From the NCBI RefSeq assembly GCF_032884065.1, contig NC_088866.1, forward strand, positions 30,076,440 to 30,140,439: 64,000 nucleotides of DNA, in the 5' to 3' direction. The DNA comes from Artemia franciscana (lineage: Eukaryota; Arthropoda; Branchiopoda; Anostraca; Artemiidae). Position numbers and translations under genes: made by a program. This document shows, piece after piece, positions 47,197 through 59,333 of the stretch. Each line of letters opens with the position of its first letter. The first letter of the stretch is position 1. The notes below the pieces were generated by a model. It worked only from the letters and a program-made list of their open reading frames with translations, searched no databases and had not been told where the DNA came from.

Positions 47197-48435
47197 AGGT
47201 CCTGCGCATCGACCAACAAATCAGCATCAGATTCAAGGTAGATACTGGGGCTCAAGCCAACATCCTCACAAAATCTCTACTGAACAACATCAAGCCTAAC
47301 CCACAGATCCACCCTACCCGCCAAATCCTTACCAGTTTCTGTGGACAAAAGATCCCAGTACTTGCCAGCTCTTTTGCTCCCACAGCAATGGTAACAGTGA
47401 GCTGCTTACCTTTTTCATAGTAGAAGCAGCACCCACACCAATCTTGGGGGTCGTTGCTAGTCGTAAGTTGCAGCTGATAAAATGCATCTTTACTCTCAAC
47501 GAGTCATCGGACGACCTGTTTACTGAGTTTGCAGATCCCATTTGATGGAATTGGGAAACTGAGAGGTGAATGCAAGATTGTTCTGAAAGAAGGAGCACAA
47601 CCAACAGTCCAACCAACGAAACGCATCCCTGTTGCAGTCCTACCAAGGTTCAAGGAAGAACTAGAGCATATGGAACGCCTAGGTGTCATCGAAAAGGTCA
47701 CTCACCCTACAGACTGGGTTAATTCTGTTGTGATTGTCGAGAAACCAGACAAGTCACTTCGGATCTGTATTGACCCGCATGACCTGAATAAAGCTATAAA
47801 AAGGCCACACCATTCTATGCCAACCTTTGATGAGGCTATTCAAAAGCATGAAGGAGCAAAGTTCTTCACAAATCTTGATGCAAGGCATGGGTACTGGTCT
47901 CTAGTTCTTGATGAAGAATCATCAGAGCTCACAACATTTGCAACAACATTCGGGAGATTTAAATTCAGGAGGATGCCCTTTGGCCTGATTTCCGCTCAAG
48001 ATGAATTCCAGAGGCGAATGGAAGAAGCGTTTGAGGGGGTACCCGGATTCTCAGTCATAGTTGACGATATCATAATTTCAGGAAAATCCGAAACTGAACA
48101 TGATGTGAACACACGAGCTGCACTCACCAGAGCCAGAGAACGGATGGTAAAATTGAATAAAGCAAAATGCATACTCAAGTCCGAATCAATACCTTACTTT
48201 GGTCATGTGATCTCTAAGGATGGCATCCATCCTGATCCAAACAAAGTTAACGCACTGAAGGAAATGCCCGACCACGCAACCGCAAGGAACTTCAGACATT
48301 ATTAGGGATGCTAAACTACCTGTCCCGTTACATCCCAAATCTATCATCCCAGAACGAACCACTACGAACTCTATCAAAGCAGCAGAAGTTCGTATGGGAA
48401 GAAATACATGACAACGCGTTCGATACCATCAAAAA
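47197..48435 (+). pseudogene. Gypsy-type protease and reverse transcriptase, inverted relative to LTRs
   Basis: The aspartic protease motif 'FKVDTGAQANIL' is at about 47236-47271. After a frameshift the RT runs from about 47529, with 'LRICIDPHDLNKAIKRPH', 'FFTNLDARHGYW', 'RFKFRRMPFGL' and the catalytic 'VIVDDIIIS' (about 48055-48080). Another frameshift near 48285 leads into 'LLGMLNYLSRYIPN', and the reading stops at about 48435, next to the primer-binding site. RNase H and integrase are missing. The whole block runs opposite to its own LTRs, PBS and PPT. Confidence 0.8.
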
Positions 48436-48453
48436 ATCAAGATGTAGCACCAT

Positions 48454-48471
48454 ATCCCACTTCTGACACCA
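48454..48471 (-). other. Primer-binding site of the LTR retrotransposon
   Basis: On the minus strand TGGTGTCAGAAGTGGGAT starts right after the LTR end (...TTTCTACA). It begins with the TGG expected for annealing to a tRNA 3' CCA end. This marks 48472-48624 as the 5' LTR on the minus strand. Confidence 0.7.
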
Positions 48472-48624
48472 TGTAGAAATTTCCGTCTCGTCAATTGTTA
48501 AGCAGTATATTAGAAACCCAGGTTACAACAATCTGCAAAGTAAAGCATAATATAAGCACAAGCATAGCGTAGCAAAACATAAGCTAAAGCATATGCACAA
48601 CATAACAAGCAGGAGGATGTTACA
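48472..48624 (-). repeat. LTR (5' LTR in element orientation)
   Basis: 153 bp, 150 identical to 45721-45873. It is followed by TATC (48625-48628), the same four bases that precede the other LTR, giving a 4-bp target-site duplication. Confidence 0.85.
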
Positions 48625-48748
48625 TATCCACAAGCAGTGATTTTCCACAATTAAATTGGATAAATAAATTTTATCAATGTTATGGTGCTTTCTTCTTCCT
48701 TGACAGCAAATTTTAAATAAAAGCATGCGTTTTTGGTCAAAATATGAA
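48625..48748. repeat. Fold-back element, left arm (inner part)
   Basis: 'tatccacaagcagtgatt', 'atgttatggtgctttcttctt' and 'agcatgcgtttttggtca' are the reverse complement of 48941-49022. It joins 45522-45720 when the LTR element and one TATC are removed. Confidence 0.75.
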
Positions 48749-48940
48749 AGCTGGCTATTACAAATGCCAGTTATACTGTTTGCTGTAAATTTGACTATAT
48801 TAAATGCAGTAATGGTTAGTTTACATATTTAATATATGCTATGCTTTACCCCCACCCCCCTGATGTCCAAATATATAGCCCAAATTTGTTTCTAAACTAT
48901 TACAGATTTGTGATTTCAAATATCTTATTATTTTGTAAAA

Positions 48941-49216
48941 AATGACCAAAAACATGCTTTAATTGAAATTTCGGCAACAAGGAAGAAGAAAATGCCATAA
49001 CATTCAGTGCTTGTGGATAATATATCATTAACAAAAAATGGATTTATAATGAAACAGTAAGTTTGAGTCCAATGTTATAAAGTTTGAGACCAATGTTTTA
49101 AGCCTTTTTATACTCCATATTTAGGTCATTTTTAAGAGGTCAAAAAGTGCTTAAAATATGAATTTCCGGTAGTAGCAATTATTATATTTGTAAAGAGCAT
49201 AAAAAAACGCATCAAG
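48941..49216. repeat. Fold-back element, right arm
   Basis: A continuous ~276-bp arm pairing with 45522-45720 plus 48625-48748. The loop region between the arms (48749-48940) is about 190 bp and non-coding. Total pre-insertion size is about 790-800 bp. Non-autonomous. Confidence 0.75.
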
Positions 49217-50183
49217 TGGTATATTCACTTTATACAAAAGCCAGTATTACTGTTTGCTATAAATTTACCCATACTCTAGCCTCTAGACATATCCCTGTAA
49301 GTTTCATTTTCCTAACCTATCCTCTTTCAAAGATAGCCAAAAGTATAATTTTACCCCTACTTTATGTTAAAAATCCAGTTTAGACAGCAATCTCAATGAA
49401 TATATATTATATCATATAGGCATTGACCTAACCGTTCTAATTTTTTTCAACTAAAAATTATAGGTTCGTTTAGAAACTAGGCATGTTTGATTTGGTAATA
49501 TTTAAATAACTAACCAATGTGATAGCTGCCCTCCTAAGAACCAACATTTTTAACAACATAAAAATTTTCTTCTGAATGGAATTCTGAAAACAATAGAATG
49601 GTTTAGAAACTAGGCCTGTTTGATATAGTAATATTTGACTAACTCACCAATGTGATAGCTGCCTTCCTAAGAACCAACCTTTTTAATAACCAAAAACTTT
49701 TCTTCTGACTCCTTATTATGCTTAGCCTATGCAAGATGGGCATAGAACACCAAAAACCCTTTATATCCTAAGGAGTATGCATAAAATTACTTACAGGTCA
49801 CTGAAAAGCTAAGATTATTTCCACTATTAACAGTTTCCCTGTCTTGTCTTTAAACAAAACGATTTCACATATCTAAATTTTTTTCTACTGATAAAACGGC
49901 AGCAGAGAAAAAAGTCAACTTTTACGAGTCGAATCAAACGCAACTCTGAGCGTTCGAGGGAGTAATCCGAGTAACCTCTGATGTCATGTGCGTCTCATAA
50001 AACGCTTGGATTAGTCAAATAAGTAATCGGATAAGTAAAATAACACGGATTTATGTCGACAATGTTTAGATTTATTTACTAGAAGAAGCTGAAAACAAAT
50101 CACGTGAGTCACATGAAAAAAGAAAAGTAGGCTATACAAATAGTTAATGGAATGATGCAAATTTTAAGCTATATAGGCTAGTT
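49217..50183. repeat. Spacer with a 133-bp tandem duplication
   Basis: 'gtttagaaactaggcatgtt' (49468) and 'gtttagaaactaggcctgtt' (49601) each start a ~120-bp block continuing through 'caatgtgatagctgcc' and 'cctaagaaccaac'. The remainder is AT-rich without gene signal. Confidence 0.65.
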
Positions 50184-50411
50184 CTAAAGAATTACGCAGA
50201 ATAAGAAATGCCTTATAAGAGCCTTTTTGCTTATGAGGGAACTACATGTGCTGGATGATAGAAACTTCCAAGCATAGGCCAGTCTAGGACTTGAGTAGGC
50301 TAGAGTCCAAAGTTGAGCCTGTGAAGATGTTTCTAAGGCTAACAGCTCCTGTCCCTTAGTAAATTCTTCTATAAAAGTTTTATCACTTGGTTCTCTAATC
50401 AGTGCTCTCAA
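50184..50411 (-). other. Unassigned ORF, possible exon
   Basis: About 75 codons open on the minus strand with balanced composition ('KTFIEEFTKGQELLALETSS', then 'LWTLAYSSPRLAYAWKFL'). It has no ATG at the boundary and no recognised family. It might be an exon of a gene on the opposite strand or chance. No partner exon was found. Confidence 0.2.
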
Positions 50412-52431
50412 GGCTGGCCTTTAATAACACAAACTTATTTTTAATAAGTTACAAATAATTTTAATAAATTTTTGACAACAACTGATAGTTTTAAAAATTA
50501 TAACTGACAGTTTTATAAAAATAAATTTTAATAAGTTACATAGCACAGCACAAACTTATTTGCACACCTAATAAATTGCTGAACAGATATGGCTGTCAGG
50601 ACACTTTTTAATTACTGTGTTGTTTATTTTGGCGTTTTAGCAAATAAATTGGCTGGTGCCTGCTCTAGGCTATATACAAACTAAAAGAAAGGACATGATA
50701 TATTTATTGAATTGATATCATTTCTTTTACAATGACAAGATGCTGTTAGCAGGTTAACAATTCCACCCATTAATAAAGAGATTGACTATTCAAGTAGCAA
50801 AAAAAATAGCAGAGAAATATGCTAATTAAAATAATATGCTTTAGGGCTATATCTGCAACAAATAGAGAAGGAGTAGTATATATTGTCATGGTATCAAAGT
50901 TAAGCTTGGATATAATGTTGATTAGAGAATTTGATGGTACTACTTTTGTATCTTATAGTATTTCATTCAGAAGAAAATATCTACTATACTATTACTTTTT
51001 CCAAGTTCCTTCCTCTACTTTTTCCATTCAGAACATAACATTTCCACCAATTCCAAAAACTTCTATGCTGAGTGAATAAAATTCTCAGAAATGGACCTAC
51101 AGATCCAAATAAAGGTTGCATAAAGTGTTTTCAACCCCATACTTTTGTTCCTTTCAGCAAATTTATCTACCTCTAAATCCCCCATTGAATGTTATTTCTA
51201 ATGCAATAATCATAGTATATTTTTCTTTGGCCTAGGACAGAAATAAGATGCAAAAAAGAAAACATACCATTTGATTCCCTATCTAGTGCTTTTTCTAAAT
51301 ATAATAGTCACATTCAACAAAATTGTATTTCAGCCCCCTCTTCCTCAACAATTTTTTGATTCAATTTTTAATTTGGAAACCCTAGCACCTATAAAAATAA
51401 ATCAAAAAGCAAAATAAAGCAATAAGCAAATCAAGTAATTCATAAGACACTAAGGAAGTAAGTTGTTAGGGTGTATTTTTAACCAACTCCAACCATTGCA
51501 TCTCCCTTCTTCATTAATTGAGGTTGTAGTCACTGTACTCTTGAGGGGGCTTTTGGTTGTGTACAGGTTTGTGATGACTTTCTCCAGGGGGTTCTTTTCC
51601 AAGTACCTGGGGCATTTGTTGGGTGCTTTGCTGGGATATGTTTTAGCAACAACTGAACTGATCTAATTTGCTTGATAGTAAGTTTCTCAGTTACTTGCAG
51701 CTGATCCATGCACTCAAGTTTGTTTTCACTTCTGATTATAGATTTGTGCATTTTTTTTCTCAGTGGCTGACTTGATTGTTAGACTCTTTGACTATAGAAA
51801 CTTGTTAGTAATTTGTTTGTTAGTATATTTGAGGGGTAAGCTTTAGTTTATTAATGAAGCTTTTAGAGGATATGCAATGCTGTGCTACAATGTCAATTTT
51901 TGATATTTTATTGAGCTGATATTCAGTATTAACGTTTATGGATCACTCACATTTGAACTTTGTTAATTCTTATTACAAATGTTTTTGTAATTTTGATTTT
52001 TTTTTGCTACTTTTTTCACAGTGGTGTTATCCAGCAGGCATTATTTCTTTGCTACTGACAAGATTGTGATTTCTACTTATTTATGTAGGATCTTTTGCAC
52101 GGAATCCCTAAAAAACAAAAAAAATGAATGCATGAGTTTGAAAGGAAAATTAAAAGTTTTTATGTATAGTTTGTTTTTTTTTGTTTTGGCTTTGGCTTTT
52201 GTCTTGTCATATATTTTAGAAATTGGTTAATGATTTGATATTTGTGTCTTTTTCAATCATGTACTCTTTTATTTATTTCTTTATTAATAAACTTGTCAGC
52301 TATTAGTTTCTAAATTCTACTAAGAAGTAGTTTATTTTGAACATCAAGCAAAAAATATTTCACTTATTGTGCCTCTCTTAGCACAAATTTAGACACTGCT
52401 ATAAACTTCAATTTTAACTCTTTTTTATTAG
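50412..52431. other. Upstream region of V-ATPase subunit C gene
   Basis: AT-rich. The untranslated first exon and promoter are expected somewhere upstream of 52431, because the coding exon begins at a 3' splice site (ttttttattag). I cannot place them. Small ORFs here have no family features. Confidence 0.4.
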
Positions 52432-52608
52432 GTTTGACAACGTCCTGGTTTCAAGGTCACCAATCCATTTGACAGAATGAGTGAATTTTGGCTTGTTTCT
52501 GTACCTGGAGATAAAACACCTCAGCAAGCCTTTGACAAGCTTAATGATGTTACAAAAAATCAAAATGGCCTCAGTGAAAACTATAAATTCAATATACCAG
52601 ACCTTAAG
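52432..52608 (+). CDS. Vha44: V-type proton ATPase subunit C, first coding exon
   Basis: After a pyrimidine-rich acceptor and a 45-nt 5' UTR part, the ATG at 52477 opens a 44-codon exon. It begins '[20 protein letters not shown]' and ends 'YKFNIPDLK', followed by the donor AAG|GTAAAA in phase 0. This is the highly conserved N-terminus of V-ATPase subunit C (about 380-390 residues in animals). The subunit lies in the peripheral V1 sector and stabilises the V1-V0 contact, and its release accompanies reversible pump disassembly. It acts at the cytosolic face of acidic organelles. The gene symbol is the Drosophila name for the orthologue. Confidence 0.9.
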
Positions 52609-52729
52609 GTAAAAACCTTTACTTAATCATTGATTTTTGGATGAGCTGTCCTTTTTAAGTCAATTTTTTTTTGTTAAGCTTTTAGAGGTTAAATGAATCA
52701 GTTTACACATAAAGAAAGAGACTGATGGG

Positions 52730-53800
52730 GAGAGAGAGAAAATTAACCACCAGACGTTTGAAGGTGTCAAAGGAATGACAGCCCCATGCTGCAACTGGAA
52801 GCATATTCCATAATCTTGAATATTCCATCAGAGGGCTGAAATCAGACCAAATGCATGATATGACAGGGACTTTTATGTTGTAAGAACAACATAATTAATA
52901 TAATAACCTATCAGATACTAATTAAGGGGTCAGAAGACAATTGGAAGTGTCCAATGGAGCCATGCATAAGTAAATGAAGCAAACATAAGGACATAAACTG
53001 AAAAGAGGTATATGAGGGGTTAAAAATAGATGGATTTGCAAGCTTTACAACTAGTCTGTCCTTCTCATAAAAAGACACCATTCTCTGCAAATTAAACTGG
53101 GATATAGACTTCCATGTAGTAGGACATAAGAAACATATGGTTGGATCAAGGTCAAGAAAAGAAGCCATAGGATGGATCCTGGGAATTTGTGCTTCAGCCT
53201 ATGTATGATGCCAAGATTCCTGTCGATCTTAGTTTTTTATACATTAATATGGAATTTGTAAGACAAACTCTTGTCAAGAAGAATTCTGAAAAATCGGACA
53301 TGACAACTTTTAGGTCTAAGAAGAATACCACTTGATATACGTACTACACAAAAACACGTAAAAGCTGTAGAAATTCTGGAATCAAAACCCAAAAACTATG
53401 GCTCAGACATTAAGAGTCAAATAGTTCACATAAACCATGAAAGATTCTAAAATAAAGCAAAAGGATGCTTTTCCAGCAAAGCTTGATCAAATGCTACCAG
53501 CAACCTGTCATTAGCGAATGCAACTAGGATGTCATCAGTATTTGACTAGAACTTGGTTTTACCAGCCGGAGTGGGCTGACACAAACTACACCACACTAAT
53601 GAATGCACGTTTATATTGCGTGAAAAAGATCATTAATATAAAGGAAAAAAGTTTTAGGCCCAGGAAAGGCCCTTGCGGAACTTTAGATTCAACTTCAAAG
53701 TTATTTAGACGGTTCTTGCCAATAAAAGTCATCCTATAAAAGGTACGAATGGAACCAAGATTCTATGCTACACAGGATCTGCATAGTATTGTTGTTACTA
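52730..53800 (-). pseudogene. Decayed LINE inside V-ATPase C intron
   Basis: The minus strand shows an RT-like block 'NFEVESKVPQGPFLGLKLF' near 53710-53650 (compare V-x-Q-G-S-x-L-G-P-L-L-F). Further downstream there is an open 85-codon stretch at 53168-52911. Many stops are present. The landmarks are few, so the limits are approximate. Confidence 0.45.
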
Positions 53801-54753
<953 letters not shown>

Positions 54754-54948
54754 TCGATGTCATCAAAACAACTTGACCTTCACTTCAAAGATAATTCATT
54801 GTACAAAATACATAAATAAGATGAGTCAAAACTTAGTTAGCAAGGCAAAAAGAAAAAAAACAAATAGACAACAATAAAATTAATGACTAGTTTTCCTGGC
54901 TATAATATAATTCAATAAACTTGGGACAAAACTCTTGTAATATATTTT

Positions 54949-57135
54949 TTATGGCACTTGGTATTAACCAAGTGACATATAGCAATCACAAGTTCTGTCA
55001 GTCGTTCTGTTGGTCTGTCTGTCCCAGTTTTGCCAGTTTAGGCAGTTCCAGATAAGTTTGGGCGATGAAATTTGGCAGGCATATTAGGGATCAGACTAGA
55101 TTAATTTAAAAACAGCCGTTTCTCCGATTCAACCATCTGGGGGGGGGGATTGGAGGGACAGTTGATTCGGAAAAATTAGAAAAAATGAGATATTTTTAAG
55201 TTACGAACGAGTGATCGCATCTTAAGGATATCGTGTCTCAAAGTTCTTATTTTGAATCCCTACCGGATCCGGTGACACTGGAGGGGGGGAAGTTGGAGGG
55301 AGAAACCTAAAATCTTGGAAAACGCTTAGACTAGAGGGATCAAGATGAAACTTGGTGGAAGAAACTAAGCACAAGTCCTAGATACGTGATTGACATAACC
55401 AGAACGGATCCGCTCTCTTTGGGGGAGTTGGAGATAGGGTTAATTCAGAAAAATGAGGTATTTTTGACTTATGAAGGAGTGATTGGATCCTAATGAAATT
55501 TCATATTTAGAAGGACCTCGTAACTCAGATCTCTTATTTTAAAACCTGACAGCATTCAGTATCTTTAGGGGAGTTGGGGGGGGGCAGAAATAATGGAAAA
55601 GGCTTAGAGTGGAGGGATCAGGATGAAACTTGGTGGTAAAAATGAGCGTAAGTCCTAAATACGTGATTGATATAACCGGAACAGATCTGCTCTCATTCGG
55701 GGAGTTGGGGGGAGGGTTGAATTAGAAAAAATGTGGTATTTTTAACTTACGAAACAGTGATCGAATCTTAATGAAATATCATATTTAGAACGAATTCGTA
55801 ACTCAGATCTCTTATTTTAATTCTCAACCGGAGCCAGTGTCATTGGGGGAGTCGGGAGGGGGGACCGGAAATTTTGGAAAACGCATAGAGTGAAGAGATC
55901 CGGATGAAACTTGGTGGTAAAGCACAAGCTCAAGATACGTAACTGACACAACCGGACTGGATCCGCTCTCTTTGGGCGAGTTGGGGGGGGGGGGGTAATT
56001 GAGAAAAATTAGAAAATATGAAGCATTTGTAACTTGAAACGGTTGATCAAATATTAATGAAATTTGATATTTAAATGGATCTTGTGCTTCAGAGCTCTTA
56101 TTTTAAGTAACGACCAGATCTGGTACATTGGGGAGGAGTTGGAGGGGGAAACTGGAAATCTGGGAAAACGTGAAAATTGAGGTTTCTTTATCTTACGAAT
56201 GGGCGGTCGGATCTTAATAAAATCTTGATATATAAAAAGGTCTTATGTCTCAGATGCTCCATTTTCATTTCGAATCAGATCCGGGGATATAGGGGGTTGG
56301 AGGCTTGGAAAGGAGAAATCTTGGAAAACACTTAGAGTGGAGAGATTGGGATGAAACTTTATGGGAAAAATAAGCACAAGATCTAGATACGTTATAGACA
56401 TAATTAGAACGGATCCGTTCTCTTTGGGGGAGTGGGAGGGGGAGATGTTAATTCGGAAAAATTAGAAAATTGAGGTATTGTTAACTTAAGAACGGGTGAC
56501 CAGATCTTAATGAAATTTGATATTTATAAACAACTTATGTCTCAGAGCTCGATTCCGACGAGATCTGATGACATTGGAGGGGTTGGAGGGGGAAACCAGA
56601 AATCTTGGAAAACGCCTAGAGTGGAGAGATCGGGATGAAACTTGGTGGGTAGATTAAGCAAATATCGTAGATGCGGGATTGAAGTGACCGAACCAGATCC
56701 GCTCTCTTTGGGGGAGTTAGGCGGGAGGGGGGAGTTCAGTGCTTTGGCGAGTTTGGTGCTTCTGTATGTGCTAGGACGATGACTATTGGTAGGCGTGTTA
56801 GGGATCTGCACAAATTGACTCGATAAAGTTGTTTTCTCCGATTCGACCATCTGGAGGGAGGTAGGGGGGATGAAAGGAGAGGAAAAATTAGAAAAAATTA
56901 GGTATTTTTAAATTACGAGTGGGTGATAGGATCGTCATGAATTTTGATATTTAGAAGGAGCTTGTGTCTCAGAGCTCTTATTTTAAATCCTGACCGGCAT
57001 TAAGCCTCTGATTTTCCTTTTAAATCAATCTATTGATTCTTAGAATTTTGCTAGAGCTTATGCCATATGGGCTCTTGGCTCTTCCGACCTCGTCACAAGT
57101 ACCATATAAGCTCTTACCTCTTGTTGTTTAGCGGG
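54949..57135 (+). mobile_element. Tandem-repeat element family C, near full-length
   Basis: Starts with 'atggcacttggtattaacca' (perfect palindrome cacttggtat/taaccaagtg), 'acatatagcaatcac' and a GTCTGTCT-type stretch. It continues with about seven degenerate ~270-bp units ('atgaaacttggtgg', 'gatacgtgattgacataacc', 'gatccgctctctttggggga') and ends with 'gccatatgggctcttggctc' and 'cctcgtcacaagtaccatat'. It mirrors 14795-16985. Non-coding. Confidence 0.75.
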
Positions 57136-57136
57136 A

Positions 57137-57830
57137 ATGTGAGTTAGTTTGGGGACTTTTTGATATTTTATACGAGACGGTCTGTTGCAGGCGGGAAGGT
57201 AGGGTTCGGGGATGATGGAACATAATCGAGGAACAGACTGGGTCTTGGTAAAGAAACGAAGGCACAGGAGGTTCCTTCTTTTGGCCAACGTGATGAGTTT
57301 AAACCTACCTAGTAGATAATGATATGGCATCTTCCCTTCACCATTTATATTGCTCGTTTTTGGACATTTTCAATCTTATAAATATACCTTGAAGAAAGAC
57401 CGAAATGCCACACTGGACAAGCAAACTCCATTTTGGCCGAATAAAAGAACAATAAAGTTGGAAGAGATCCTTATGGGGGCAAAAATATTTTATCAAGGTT
57501 TTAGAAGGGACAACAAAGAGGAAGCTTGTTTGAGTTTGTTTTGAACATGGGCATCCCACTTCATGTCAACAATACTTGTCGCCCCAAGTAGTTTAATGTA
57601 TGTGACAGAGATTTTGGGAGGAATGGGGTTTGTGATAGAAGGGGGTAATTTTATAAAATTTACTGTCAGAACTGACGTTTTTTTAGCGTTAACTTTCATC
57701 TTTGACAAAAAAGCTTCCTGTTCGATGTCGCCAAGTAACGTTATAATTGAGATTTCAGTATTTTGCCGACAAACCTCAAGTACGGTTCTGTAACGGGGAC
57801 GCTTCAAAAGGTCAAGGAGGATTTGTTAAA
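57137..57830 (-). pseudogene. LINE reverse transcriptase C-terminal fragment
   Basis: Minus strand: 'LLKRPRYRTVLEVCRQNT', 'KMKVNAKKTSVLTVNF' (N-x-x-K-T), 'YIKLLGATSIVDMKWDAHV' (K-x-L-G-x-x-x-x-x-x-x-x-W-x-x-H-V), then a shifted frame with 'YCSFIRPKW' and another with 'LAKRRNLLCLRF'. These are successive RT-to-C-terminus landmarks. At least two frameshifts. Its 3' end touches the end of the family C element. It lies in the V-ATPase C intron, antisense. Confidence 0.7.
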
Positions 57831-58200
57831 TATTTTCAGAATGAATTGTCACAGTCTCAGGCACTCGTTTGACTGAACATATATCGGACGATAATTCGCA
57901 TGAAAAAAGTAATTCGATCCCACTTTCTATGGCTGTAATGAAGCAAAGTTTAAAGTGGATATAACAGTTTACAGATGAATATTGGCTGATTGCCAAAGAT
58001 TGGGGTTTTGGCCAGCCATCGGAGGTCAAACAAAAAGCAGGTCGTCCCTGAAAAGATTTGGAAGAGGTTTGAATGGGTTTGGGTGGAGGAGGAGCGTGCG
58101 CAGATGTCAGAGTCATTCGGGCTGGTGCTGCTGTACAATGTTAGTAGCATTAATGGTACAAGTGGATGTAATTATTTTATCAATTTATTTGTTTGTACAG
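57831..58200. other. End of V-ATPase C intron
   Basis: Open stretches on both strands without family features. It ends with 'ttatttgtttgtacag', the 3' splice site for the next exon. Confidence 0.5.
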
Positions 58201-58354
58201 GTTGGAACACTGGATCAGCTTGTTGGTTTATCTGACGACCTTGGAAAACTTGACGGATTTGTCGAACAAGTAACAAAGAAACTTGCAAATTATCTTGGCG
58301 AGGTCTTAGAAAATCAAAGGGACAAAATCTCCGAAAATTTGCTTGCAAACGGAG
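58201..58354 (+). CDS. Vha44: V-type proton ATPase subunit C, second coding exon
   Basis: Follows acceptor 'gtttgtacag' in phase 0 and encodes 51 codons plus one base: '[20 protein letters not shown]', then '[20 protein letters not shown]' and 'NLLANG'. The donor is GGAG|GTAGTA in phase 1. It aligns directly after the exon at 52477-52608, giving residues 45-95 of subunit C in the expected order. The exon is uninterrupted, so the gene looks intact here. Residues from about 96 on are not found in the remaining 5.6 kb, so the next exon must lie beyond the window. Confidence 0.9.
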
Positions 58355-59333
58355 GTAGTATTCCTATGTTATGTTCGTTTATTTCCAATCTATTTCAGGC
58401 TTCCTACGTGGTCGCTATTTCAACAAGATTCACTATTTTTAAAGCTCGTCACTATGTGGCAGTATTTTTGGAAAATGGTCACTAAAGTCATTTTCATTAA
58501 GAAAATGGCTGAGTTTTTCTTTTTCCAAGAATTTGTGCTTCCAGGCCAACGCGAGAACCCTTTAGAGTGGAAGGATTTGAGAAAAAAGCCATTTCTTTCG
58601 CGCTGAACGGCTCTCAGTTTTAGAAGCTGCTCCCCAAATATATAGCCGGTCTCCACTCAGGTACTTTTATTTGTAGACAAACGTAACATCAGCAGCTGAC
58701 AAGGTAGGTTTCAGTATTTGACTTCCACCCAAAACGGCAAGAATTTAGTGCTGCTCATCTTTTCTTCTTGGTATAAGTTTAAAAACGGAATACTTTGTCG
58801 TTGTCATGACATAAATGGCTGAAACTGTCTTCTTGTATTCCTTAGAACTGCTACTCAGGTTTTTGTTTTCATTTTATGTAAAGCTGTTGCATGTAAATGA
58901 GAGCAGAGAGAGGGATTGACGATCCTTGCCTGTGGAGTCTGAGATTAGGTTAATAGATGACGTCCTTTCAGAAGGAGGCAGATTAAGATCAACTTGAGTA
59001 GTATATTTGAATTAATTCTAATGTTGATCCCATTTGTCTTCCTCTTAGTAGGTTTTCATGCATAACCTGTCCTGTTCCTCAGTCAAGAGGTTTGATGTGG
59101 TGGCACATCTGATCCCTCATCTAGTATAAAACTTTCTAAAGAATCTTTACATCTGTAACCTAGATGTATGTAGGCTAAAGGTTTCAGTTTTAATGGAAGT
59201 ATGGTTTTTCTGGATCAAACGTTTGGTAAAGAAAAGATAGATTTTGTTTTTGATTTTTACATGAAATTGAGCCGGTATTGTATTTTCCTTTTATTTTTTT
59301 TTAGTAACTTTATACTAAAGTGAGACCTGCACA
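58355..59333. other. V-ATPase C intron, no feature seen
   Basis: No exon or recognisable element. ORFs reading through the donor at 58354 (for example to 58485) are not coding beyond it. Confidence 0.45.

Noticed and set aside
57982..58485. A 167-codon ORF taken as one gene
   Set aside because: Only 58201-58354 matches V-ATPase subunit C; the rest is intron on both sides of consensus splice sites.
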